Notes under the pieces: generated by a model
What the model saw: the letters and a program-made list of their open reading frames with translations, nothing else
Told to the model about the DNA's origin: nothing
The model's database searches: none
In this document: positions 16,317-23,646 of the stretch, piece by piece
Numbering within the stretch: position 1 is the first letter of the stretch
Layout of the letters: each line of letters opens with the position of its first letter
Assembly: GCF_009604385.1 (NCBI RefSeq)
Contig: NZ_WEGJ01000020.1
Location: 1 to 64,000, forward strand
From: Streptomyces smaragdinus
GTDB lineage: Bacteria > Actinomycetota > Actinomycetes > Streptomycetales > Streptomycetaceae
Direction of reading: 5' to 3'
DNA: 64,000 nucleotides
Translations under genes and position numbers: made by a program

Positions 16317-16691
16317 TCAGGCCCGCACCCCCGATCGCCCGCGCACCCTGTTTACGCGATCAGCCATGACCTCGCCGTCCGTCATGCCCTTGCGGGTGCG
16401 TCGCTGCAGCCTGCCCACGAGCATGACGCCCAGTGGGGCGTCGGGCCACTTCTTCCACGACCGTGGGCGGCGGCTGTTCATGCGGTCCTCGACGGACTCG
16501 GCGCGTACGTCGTCGGGGGAGCCCAGGAGAGCGGCCAGGGAGGTCTGGGCGCGGCGGCGGTTGGCGCTGTTGGGGATGTGCTTGTTGCGGCGGATGTTCT
16601 TGCGTGAGCTCTTGTCGTTCTCGCCGTAGTTGTTGCGGCGGTCCTTGACGTAGCTGAGCCGCTTCTTCTCCTGCGGTGTCTTTCGCCGCAC
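16317..16691 (-). CDS. Conserved hypothetical basic protein
   Basis: The protein has 124 residues and a GTG start (RRKTPQEKKRLSYVKDRRNN). It is very rich in Arg/Lys, with the motif YGENDKSSRKNIRRNKHIPN and a C-terminal DRMNSRRPRSWKKWPDAPLG. The pattern of a KTPQEKK-type start with a late WKKWPD(A/E)PLG motif resembles a conserved Streptomyces hypothetical family. Function is unknown; a nucleic-acid-binding role is possible from the charge. Confidence 0.6.
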   Translation of the reverse strand: MRRKTPQEKKRLSYVKDRRNNYGENDKSSRKNIRRNKHIPNSANRRRAQTSLAALLGSPDDVRAESVEDRMNSRRPRSWKKWPDAPLGVMLVGRLQRRTRKGMTDGEVMADRVNRVRGRSGVRA

Positions 16692-16996
16692 GGTTTCGAC
16701 CCCCTGCTCTGCGAGAGGCCCAGGTTACTGGGGCGGGGTCGGCGTCGCGACGGAGTTCCCGTGCGGGCGGGAGAACTCAGGCGACGGCGCCTGAGTCGGA
16801 CGGGTTCGGCACCACCTGGATCGGCTGGGACGAGCTCGTCGCCGCCGACTGGAGTGAGAGCGACGGTTCGGGTACGAGGAGCCGGGAGTCGGTCGCCGGG
16901 GATGAGACCCACTGGGCGCCCGTCCGGAGCATCATGCGGACCCTCGGGGAGCTCCACGGTGCGGAGAACGTGCGGCTCGTCGTCTGGTTCTTCTGA
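16676..16996 (+). pseudogene. Probable 3' fragment of a hypothetical gene ending LVVWFF
   Basis: The last ~65 codons read TTWIGWDELVAADWSESD... VRSIMRTLGELHGAENVRLV-VWFF. This resembles the C-terminal half of a Streptomyces hypothetical family that ends (V/E)xVRLVVWFD. The ~40 codons before it are low-complexity and overlap the divergent neighbour's start. I read this as a 5'-truncated gene, although an intact short ORF from GTG 16676 cannot be excluded. Confidence 0.35.
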
Positions 16997-16998
16997 CG

Positions 16999-18240
16999 TC
17001 AACCCTCCCCCCGCCCCGCCGCCTCCCTCTGCCGCCGGGCCGCCGACGGCGTCGCGTACGTCGAGTACCGCGGCACCCACCGTGCCAGGCCCACCGCCGC
17101 CACGATCCCCAGTGAGCCCACCAGGCCGATCCCCACCGACAGCGTGGCCGCCGCCGCGCACGCCGCGGGGATTACCGGGCCCAGCGCCTGGCCCGTGTCG
17201 CTCAGCAGGCGCCAGACCGAGAGGAACGTCGTGCGGTTGTCGTGGGGGGCCGCGTCCGCGCCCAGCGTCATCATGATTCCCGAGCCGATTCCGTTGCCGA
17301 AGCTCATCGCCGCCGCCACCAGCGTGAAGCCGATGACCTCCTGGGTGAAGGGGAGCGCTATCAGGCCCAGGCCCAGCAACGACATCGCCGGGACCGCGAC
17401 CGCCAGGCGGCCCCAGCGGTCCATGACGTGGCCGGCCGGGTAGAAAAGGGACATGTCGACCATGTTCGCGATGCCGAAGACGAGGCTCGTGACCGTCGCG
17501 CTGAGGCCGATCTCGTCCGCCCAGAGGGGGAGGACGATCTGCCGCGTCGCCCGGACCGCGCCGACCGTGGCGACCATCAGGCCCAGGGAGAGGAAGAGCG
17601 AGCGGTGGTCGCGGAATATCGCGCGGGCGCCCCGGGCGCCGCGGACGTGGTGGGGGCGGTCGCCGGAGAGGTCGAGGTCGCGGATGAACAGGAGGCACAG
17701 GCCCGTCGCCAGCGTCGCGAGCACGCCGATCGCGAACGCCGCCCGCAGGCCGCCGAGCGTGATCGCCCCCGCGCCCAGGAACGGGCCCGCGAACAGGCCG
17801 ATCCGATGCGCGCCCGCCAGGGTGGACAGGGCGCGGGCGCGCATCGTGATCGCCACGACCTCGGCGACGTAGTTCTGCCGGGCCAGGTAGAAGGTCGAGT
17901 TGCAGGCGCCGACCACGAGCAGCGCGATGCCCAGCGCGACCAGCGACGTCGTCACCAGGCACGCCAGCCAGCACAGCGCCGTGACCGCCGCCGCGATCGA
18001 CATCGCCCGGCGGTCCCCGACCCGGTCGGCCAGCTTCGCCGCCGGTACGTCGCCGAGGATGCGGCCGATGCCCGTCATCGCCGCCATCAGGGCGGCCGTC
18101 GTCGTCGAGGCGCCGGAGGCCAGGGCCGCGAGGGGGATGATCGGGGCGACGGCGCCGTTGCCTATCTCGTAGACGAGGGCGGGCAGCAGCGCCGACGGGG
18201 CTATCTTCCAGAGGACGGAGGTGGAGCCGGAGGTGCTCAC
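16999..18240 (-). CDS. MFS transporter (12-TM type)
   Basis: The protein has 413 residues. GTG 18240 overlaps the stop of the alcohol dehydrogenase gene (GTGA), so the two are co-translated. Hydrophobic helices run throughout. The loop after helix 2 has the MFS motif in GDVPAAKLADRVGDRRAMS. A central cytoplasmic loop (FIRDLDLSGDRPHHVRGARG) separates the two six-helix halves, and the second half repeats the motif as GHVMDRWGRLAVAV. Coupling to a catabolic oxidoreductase under the GntR operator suggests uptake or efflux of the pathway substrate or an intermediate. Confidence 0.9.
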   Translation of the reverse strand: MSTSGSTSVLWKIAPSALLPALVYEIGNGAVAPIIPLAALASGASTTTAALMAAMTGIGRILGDVPAAKLADRVGDRRAMSIAAAVTALCWLACLVTTSLVALGIALLVVGACNSTFYLARQNYVAEVVAITMRARALSTLAGAHRIGLFAGPFLGAGAITLGGLRAAFAIGVLATLATGLCLLFIRDLDLSGDRPHHVRGARGARAIFRDHRSLFLSLGLMVATVGAVRATRQIVLPLWADEIGLSATVTSLVFGIANMVDMSLFYPAGHVMDRWGRLAVAVPAMSLLGLGLIALPFTQEVIGFTLVAAAMSFGNGIGSGIMMTLGADAAPHDNRTTFLSVWRLLSDTGQALGPVIPAACAAAATLSVGIGLVGSLGIVAAVGLARWVPRYSTYATPSAARRQREAAGRGEG

Positions 18241-19331
18241 GCCGGTACGACGGAGGCGTGGATGGCCGGCGTCGGGCCCTCGCCCGCCGTGGCGAGGATG
18301 GCCTGGTCGGCGTGGTCGATGCCGACTTCGAGCGAGCACATCAGATGCAGGGGGTAACGCCCGCCCGCGATCAGGTCGATGGCCCACTCGACGGCCTGGT
18401 AGCTGTGTCCGCGCACACCCTGCACCGTCAGGTACTTGCGGTTGATCTTGAAGAAGTCGAGTCCGTCCAGCGGTCTCATCGCCGCCGCCGCGACGATCAC
18501 CTTGCCCCGTTTACGTACCGCGTCCAGCGCCAGGGAGAGCGTCGACTCGTTCCCGGCGGCCGTATCGACCACGACGTCGGCGTACGAACCGTTCGTCAGC
18601 TCCCGGATCCGCTCGAGGACGTCCGTGTCGTCCGCGTACAGCGTGTGGTCCGCGCCGAAGGCCCGTGCCACCTCGAGGCGTTCCTTGTCCCGGGCGAGCC
18701 CGGTGACGATCACGAGCCCGGCGCCGGCCGCCTTGGCCGCGATCGTCGCGCCGAGGCCCTGCTGGCCGGGGCCGAGGATGACGACGACGTCGCCGGGGCG
18801 GACGCGGCCCTCGCGGTACACCCACTCGTAGCCGTTGGAGATCGGCAGCGCGAGGGAGGCCTCGACGGCGGGGACATGGGTGGGGAGGCGGTGCGCGACC
18901 GTACGGGGGTGGAGGTAGAGGTAGTCGCTGAAGCCGCCCCACAGCGACGGCGCCACCGTCAGCGGCGTACGGCCGAAGCGCAGCGCCGAGGGGTTCGTCG
19001 AGGGGTCGGAGTCGAGGCACAGGCGGAACTCCGAGGAGCGGCAGAAGTCGCAGTGCCCGCACGGGAGGTACTCCTCCAGTACGACGCGGTCGCCCTCCGC
19101 CAGCCCCCAGCGCTGCGCCGCGCTGCGGCCGATGGCCGAGACGGTGCCGACGTTCTCGTGGCCGAGGATCCGCGGCGACAGGTCGCCGAAGAAGGACTTG
19201 ACGTCCGAGCCGCAGACGCCGGCGGCCTCCACCTTCAGCAGACCGTCGTCCGGCTCGAGTGCCGGGAGCGGGAACTCACGGATCTCCATGGTCCGGGGAC
19301 CGGTCATCACGCTCGCCCTGGCGAACCTCAT
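18237..19331 (-). CDS. Zinc-dependent alcohol dehydrogenase (MDR superfamily)
   Basis: The protein has 364 residues. ATG 19331 is preferred because AAGGAGA lies about six bases upstream; the frame is open 22 codons further. Catalytic zinc ligands are in VCGSD and GHEN. The structural zinc site is the Cys cluster CGHCDFCRSSEFRLC. The Rossmann motif reads VVILGPGQQGLGATIAAKAA. It should oxidise an alcohol or reduce an aldehyde with NAD(P). It diverges from the GntR regulator across an intergenic region with two candidate operators, so it is probably the first gene of the repressed divergent operon. Confidence 0.9.
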   Translation of the reverse strand: MRFARASVMTGPRTMEIREFPLPALEPDDGLLKVEAAGVCGSDVKSFFGDLSPRILGHENVGTVSAIGRSAAQRWGLAEGDRVVLEEYLPCGHCDFCRSSEFRLCLDSDPSTNPSALRFGRTPLTVAPSLWGGFSDYLYLHPRTVAHRLPTHVPAVEASLALPISNGYEWVYREGRVRPGDVVVILGPGQQGLGATIAAKAAGAGLVIVTGLARDKERLEVARAFGADHTLYADDTDVLERIRELTNGSYADVVVDTAAGNESTLSLALDAVRKRGKVIVAAAAMRPLDGLDFFKINRKYLTVQGVRGHSYQAVEWAIDLIAGGRYPLHLMCSLEVGIDHADQAILATAGEGPTPAIHASVVPA

Positions 19332-19363
19332 CTGCGTCTCCTTGATCGCCCCGTCTGGGTCCG

Positions 19364-19390
19364 CAGATTGTATAGCCTGTAGAATTTCCG
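19364..19390. promoter_or_regulatory. Candidate GntR operator A (adh promoter)
   Basis: On the minus strand this reads TTCTACAGGCTATACAATCT. It aligns with four other sites in this window around the core TGCAGSCTATAG. It lies 33-59 bases upstream of the adh start. Confidence 0.6.
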
Positions 19391-19445
19391 GTGGCAAGGC
19401 TGGGTCAGGTGGACACCCCCCGTGCTGTAATGTTGACCCACGAAA

Positions 19446-19466
19446 ATCTATGGCCTATGACCTGCC
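19446..19466. promoter_or_regulatory. Candidate GntR operator A2 (gntR promoter)
   Basis: On the minus strand this reads GCAGGTCATAGGCCATAGAT, similar to site B (GCAGGCTATAGGCTATGAG). It lies 35-55 bases upstream of the regulator start, as expected for autoregulation. It is weaker than the other sites. Confidence 0.45.
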
Positions 19467-19500
19467 GAGAGTTGAGGGCCGGTCCGGTCGAGTCCCCGGG

Positions 19501-20175
19501 ATGGTGACCATGAGTGACGCTGTCGCTATGCCGTACGTCGCGCTCACGAAGACCGAGATCGCCTACAAGATCATCCGCAAGGACATCGTCGAGGGCGTGC
19601 TCCGGCCGGGGATGATCATCGACCAGGAGGCCCTCGCCGTCCGGCTCGGGCTGTCGACGACCCCGGTCCGCGAGGCGCTGCGGCTGCTGGAGTCCGAGGA
19701 CCTCGTCATCAGCCGGCGGCACCGTAACACGGTGGTGGCGCCGCTCGACCTCGAGCAGCTCAAGGACACGTACAACGTCCGGATGGAGCTCGACCCGAAG
19801 GCCGTCGCGCTCGGCGCCCGGGTGGCGACGCCGGAGCAGCGCAAGGAGATCAAGAAGCTGCTGGTGCTGGCGGAGATGGACCAGACCCCCGTCGAGGGCC
19901 TGCACTCCAACCGCGCGATGCATCGCGCGATGTACAGCTCCTGCGGCAACGCCGTGCTGGTGCAGATCCTCGACAACCTCTGGGACCGCTGCGACCGGTA
20001 CCGCGTGGCGACGCTGCGGGACGAGGAGCAGGTGAAGGTCGCCATCGACGAACACCGGCTGATCGTGGACGCGTTCGTCGCGGGCGAGTCGGAGGAGGCC
20101 GCCCGGCTGATGCTGGAGCATGTCTCGGCGTCCTTCGAGCGCATCGACCACTCGGCGATCGACGCGGACGGGTAG
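19501..20175 (+). CDS. GntR-family regulator, FCD (FadR/VanR) subfamily
   Basis: The protein has 224 residues from ATG 19501; GTG 19504 and ATG 19510 are also possible because the ribosome binding site is weak. The winged helix covers residues ~15-80 (AYKIIRKDIVEGVLRPGMII, then LGLSTTPVREALRLLESEDL). The C-terminal all-helical FCD domain includes the metal/ligand-site segments SNRAMHRAMYSSCGN and DEHRLIVDAFVAGESEEAAR. FCD regulators are usually repressors released by a pathway acid. The CTATAG-type sites in five nearby promoter regions make this the likely regulator of the whole island. Confidence 0.9.
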   Translation: MVTMSDAVAMPYVALTKTEIAYKIIRKDIVEGVLRPGMIIDQEALAVRLGLSTTPVREALRLLESEDLVISRRHRNTVVAPLDLEQLKDTYNVRMELDPKAVALGARVATPEQRKEIKKLLVLAEMDQTPVEGLHSNRAMHRAMYSSCGNAVLVQILDNLWDRCDRYRVATLRDEEQVKVAIDEHRLIVDAFVAGESEEAARLMLEHVSASFERIDHSAIDADG

Positions 20176-20196
20176 GGCTTTCGCCGGTACGGCGGC

Positions 20197-20231
20197 ACTG
20201 AGGGGCGGACACATGGTGTCCGCCCCTCAGT
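20197..20231 (+). terminator. Hairpin terminator after gntR
   Basis: ACTGAGGGGCGGACAC pairs perfectly over 16 bases with its complement across a 3-base loop, followed by CATTT. Confidence 0.85.
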
Positions 20232-20265
20232 CATTTCCGGAACCCCGGCGAACGGTTGCCTCTGT

Positions 20266-20292
20266 CACCTCATAGCCTATAGCCTGCACGAA
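20266..20292. promoter_or_regulatory. Candidate GntR operator B (ligJ-like operon)
   Basis: The minus strand reads CGTGCAGGCTATAGGCTATG. It is the only candidate with the palindromic CTATAG core flanked on both sides by GGCTAT. It lies 34-60 bases before the hydratase gene. Confidence 0.65.
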
Positions 20293-20325
20293 ACCTGAGG
20301 TCGGGACCTCTATCGAGGAGTACTC

Positions 20326-21336
20326 GTGATCATCGACAGCCACGCCCATGTGGTCGCACCCCCTGTCTTCTACGCCTACCGCGCGAACCTGCTCGCCGCG
20401 GGCGGCCGCTACCGCCCCGCGCTCGGCGTCAGTGACGCCGCCGTGGCCGAGGCCGCCGCGGGCAATATCGCGATCATGGACGGCGTCGGCACGGACATGC
20501 AGCTGATCTCGCCGCGTCCGTTCCACCAGATGCACTCCACCAAGCCCGACCAGGTCGTGCACTGGTGGATCGAGGCCAACAACAACCTCATCGCGCAGAC
20601 CGTCGCCCTGCACCCCGACCGCTTCGCCGGTGTCGCGGGCCTGCCGACCTGCGCCGGTGCCCCGATCGAGGCGGCGCTCCCGGAGCTCGACCGCTGTATC
20701 GAGGAGCTCGGCTTCGTCGGCGTGCTGCTGAACCCCGACCCGTACGAGGGCACCGGGCCGTCGCCGCGGCTGAGCGAGGAGTACTGGTACCCGCTCTTCG
20801 AGCGCCTCGTGCACTACGACGTGCCGGCGCTGGTGCACTCGGCCGGCTGCAACAGCGGGCGCGAGACCTACAGCGAGCACTTCGTGACCGAGGAGTCCAT
20901 CGCGATCCTCAGCCTGCTCAACTCCGACGTGTTCGAGCGGTTCCCCACCCTGAAGCTGATCATCTCGCACGGCGGCGGGTCCGTCCCGTACCAGATCGGA
21001 CGCTGGCAGGCCGAGCGGCTGATGCCAAAGTTCGGCGGGTCGCCGGACGCCGAGCCGTTCGAGGAGGGGCTGCGCCGCTTCTGGTTCGACACCGTGCTGC
21101 ACAACCCGCTGTCGCTGGAGCTGCTGTTCAAGACGGTCGGCACCGACCGCGTCGTCTTCGGCACCGAGAAGCCGGGCAGCGGATCGGGCACCGACCCCAA
21201 GACCGGCCGGGTCTTCGACGACTTCAAGACCACGATCGACGGGATCGGCTTCCTCACCGACGCCGACCGCAGCGCGGTCTACGAGGACAACGCACGTGCC
21301 CTGTTCCCCCGGCTCCACGCGCGTATCCCCGCGTGA
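20326..21336 (+). CDS. Amidohydrolase-family 4-oxalomesaconate hydratase (LigJ-like)
   Basis: The protein has 336 residues. GTG 20326 has GAGGAG seven bases upstream. It is an amidohydrolase TIM barrel starting IIDSHAHVV (HxH metal site), with LVHSAGCNSG, LIISHGGGSVPYQIGRW and VVFGTEKPGSGSGTDPKTGR. The segments NNLIAQTVALHPDRFAGVAG and LDRCIEELGFVGVLLNPDP strongly resemble LigJ, which hydrates 4-oxalomesaconate in the protocatechuate 4,5-cleavage pathway. It is followed by a LigK-like aldolase, the next step in that route. The exact substrate is inferred. Confidence 0.8.
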   Translation: MIIDSHAHVVAPPVFYAYRANLLAAGGRYRPALGVSDAAVAEAAAGNIAIMDGVGTDMQLISPRPFHQMHSTKPDQVVHWWIEANNNLIAQTVALHPDRFAGVAGLPTCAGAPIEAALPELDRCIEELGFVGVLLNPDPYEGTGPSPRLSEEYWYPLFERLVHYDVPALVHSAGCNSGRETYSEHFVTEESIAILSLLNSDVFERFPTLKLIISHGGGSVPYQIGRWQAERLMPKFGGSPDAEPFEEGLRRFWFDTVLHNPLSLELLFKTVGTDRVVFGTEKPGSGSGTDPKTGRVFDDFKTTIDGIGFLTDADRSAVYEDNARALFPRLHARIPA

Positions 21337-21370
21337 CGTCGGCCGGTAAAAGCAGCTAGAGGAGTCAGCA

Positions 21371-22084
21371 ATGGCGCACGTGGTGGTCGTCAACGACCAG
21401 GGTCCGGACGAGGAGATCGTCTCCGTACTCGGCGAGAGCGGAGTGGCGACGGTGACGGAGGCGATGGGGCGTACGGGGCTGCTCGACCCCTGTATCCGTC
21501 CCATCTACCGGGGCGCGCGGATCGCGGGCCGGGCCGTGACCGTACTCAGCCAGGCCGGCGACAACCTGATGATCCACGCGGCCATCGAGCAGTGCCGGCC
21601 GGGTGACGTGATGGTCGTGGCGACGATGTCGCCCTCGACCGACGGCATGTTCGGCGATCTGCTCGGGACCGCGCTCAAGGCCCGCGGGGTGGTCGGTCTG
21701 GTCATCGACGCCGGGTGCCGGGACGTCTCGGACCTGCAGGAGATGGGGTTCCCGGTGTGGTCGCGGGCCGTGTCCGCGATGGGCACGGTGAAGGCCACGG
21801 CGGGCTCGGTGAACGTGCCGGTCGTCGTCGCCGGCGCCTACGTACGGCCCGGTGACGTGATCGTCGCCGACGACGACGGGGTGGTCGTCGTACCGCTGGA
21901 GCTGGCGAAGGAGACCGCGGTGCTCGCGCCGCAGCGCACCGAGAGCGAGGCGGAGAAGCGCGACCGGTTCCAGAACGGCGAGCTCAGCCTCGACGTGATG
22001 AACCTGCGCACCACGCTCACCTCGCTGGGTGTGCGGTACGTCGACGAGCAGGGCCAGGTCCTGCCGGACGCCTCGCCCCGCTGA
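21371..22084 (+). CDS. RraA-family aldolase, LigK/HMG-CHA aldolase-like
   Basis: The protein has 237 residues, with ATG 21371 after AGAGGAG. The active-site region GLVIDAGCRDVSDLQEMGFP carries the Arg-Asp pair of class II HMG/CHA aldolases, and GDLLGTALKARGV precedes it as in LigK. The C-terminal extension (RTESEAEKRDRFQNGELSLD) is typical of LigK rather than RraA. It should cleave 4-carboxy-4-hydroxy-2-oxoadipate to pyruvate and oxaloacetate with a divalent metal. It sits 34 bases after the LigJ-like gene in the same operon. Confidence 0.8.
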   Translation: MAHVVVVNDQGPDEEIVSVLGESGVATVTEAMGRTGLLDPCIRPIYRGARIAGRAVTVLSQAGDNLMIHAAIEQCRPGDVMVVATMSPSTDGMFGDLLGTALKARGVVGLVIDAGCRDVSDLQEMGFPVWSRAVSAMGTVKATAGSVNVPVVVAGAYVRPGDVIVADDDGVVVVPLELAKETAVLAPQRTESEAEKRDRFQNGELSLDVMNLRTTLTSLGVRYVDEQGQVLPDASPR

Positions 22085-22130
22085 GCGGGCGGCGGCGGCA
22101 CAAGCAAGTAGCTGTGAGGAGCACCGGTCC

Positions 22131-23639
22131 GTGCATGACGAGGACTTTTTCCATACCCATGACGACGTGCTGGACGAGGAGGTCCGGGCGGCGATCTCGA
22201 AGGCGATCCTCGATCAGGAGACCCTCGAGCTGCTGACCGTCGGCATCGACATCGGGAGCTCGACCTCCCATCTGCTGTTCGCGCGGGTGCACTTCCAGCG
22301 CGAGGGGCACAAGTCGGCCGACCGCTTCGTGGTGATCGAGCGGGAGGTCGTCTGGCGGTCCCCGATCCTGCTCACGCCGTTCCTGGCGGACGGGACGATC
22401 GACGCCCACGCGCTGTCGCACTTCGTACAGGACAGCTATCGGGACGCCGGTTTCACCGCGCAGGACGTCGACAGCGGGGCGGTGATCCTCACCGGCGAGG
22501 CGATCAAGCGGACGAACGCGCGGGCCATCGACGAGATGTTCGCGACGGAGTCCGGGAAGTTCGTGTGCGCCACCGCCGGGCACAAGCTGGAGAGCATTCT
22601 CGCCGCTCACGGCTCGGGGGCGGCGCGGCTGTCGAAGCTGCGGGGGCAGACCGGGCTGCATGTCGACATCGGTGGCGGTACGACGAAGCTGGCGCTGGTC
22701 GTCGACGGGGAGATCGTCGATGTGGCCGCCTTCGCGGTCGGCGGGCGGCTCGTCGCGCAGGACGCCGACGGGGCGTGGACGCGGGTCGACGACTCGGCCC
22801 GGATGGTCGCCGAGGAGCTCGGGATTCCCGTGGATGCCGAGTCGCTGGCGGATCCCGGGCATCGGGCGGCGATCGCCGGGCGGCTGGCGCGGATCGTCGT
22901 GGACGAGATCACCGGGGACGAGCTCGATGAGCTGGGCCGTGCCCTGGAGCTCACCGAGCATCTGCGGCGGCCGAAGGAGCCCGAGTACGTCACCTTCTCG
23001 GGTGGGGTTTCCGAATACATCTTCGGGCACACCAGCGAGCGGTTCGGGGACATCGCGCCCGAGCTGGCCGAGGCGGTGATCGGGGAGCTGTCCCGGCGGC
23101 TGTCCGTTCCGTCGGTCGATCCGGGGCAGGGCATTCGTGCCACCGTGATCGGGGCCTCGCAGTTCACCGTGCAGGTCAGCGGCAAGACGCTGCATCTGTC
23201 GGGGGAGAGCGGGCTGCCCGCGCAGAATCTGCCGGTCGTGCAGTTCAACGGGCTGCTCGGTGACGTCATCGACGAGGACGCCGTGGTCAAGGCGCTGCGG
23301 GCGAGCGCCGAGCAGCGGGACGCCGATCCGGCGCAGGCGGTGTGTATCGCCGTGCGGTGGACCGGGAGCGCGACCCATGCGCGGCTGGCGGCGCTGGCGC
23401 GGTGCATCGCCGCCGTGGCGGAGCCGGCCTCGGACGACGACGGGCTGCTTGTCGTGGTCGTCGACGCCGATATCGCGTCGCTGCTGGGGCGGGTGCTCCG
23501 GGAGGACGCGGGGGTGCGGCGGCCGTTGGTGGCGGTCGACGGGATCGAGCTCAGCGAGCTGGACTTCGTCGACGTGGGGGCGTTCATCGATCCGCCGGGA
23601 GTTGTGCCGGTCGTGATCAAGTCGCTGCTGTTCGCCTGA
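22131..23639 (+). CDS. eutA: EutA-family protein (ethanolamine ammonia-lyase reactivase homologue)
   Basis: The protein has 502 residues; GTG 22131 follows GAGGAGC by ten bases. The ASKHA ATPase fold is clear: LLTVGIDIGSSTSHLLFARV, GLHVDIGGGTTKLALVVDGE, and FSGGVSEYIFGH. The overall order matches EutA, including GAVILTGEAIKRTNARA and the C-terminal VPVVIKSLLF. EutA exchanges damaged cobalamin in ethanolamine ammonia-lyase. No eutB/eutC, other cobalamin enzyme or microcompartment gene lies in the window, so its partner here is unknown. It is part of the operon starting at 20326. Confidence 0.85.
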   Translation: MHDEDFFHTHDDVLDEEVRAAISKAILDQETLELLTVGIDIGSSTSHLLFARVHFQREGHKSADRFVVIEREVVWRSPILLTPFLADGTIDAHALSHFVQDSYRDAGFTAQDVDSGAVILTGEAIKRTNARAIDEMFATESGKFVCATAGHKLESILAAHGSGAARLSKLRGQTGLHVDIGGGTTKLALVVDGEIVDVAAFAVGGRLVAQDADGAWTRVDDSARMVAEELGIPVDAESLADPGHRAAIAGRLARIVVDEITGDELDELGRALELTEHLRRPKEPEYVTFSGGVSEYIFGHTSERFGDIAPELAEAVIGELSRRLSVPSVDPGQGIRATVIGASQFTVQVSGKTLHLSGESGLPAQNLPVVQFNGLLGDVIDEDAVVKALRASAEQRDADPAQAVCIAVRWTGSATHARLAALARCIAAVAEPASDDDGLLVVVVDADIASLLGRVLREDAGVRRPLVAVDGIELSELDFVDVGAFIDPPGVVPVVIKSLLFA

Positions 23640-23646
23640 CGGCCGG

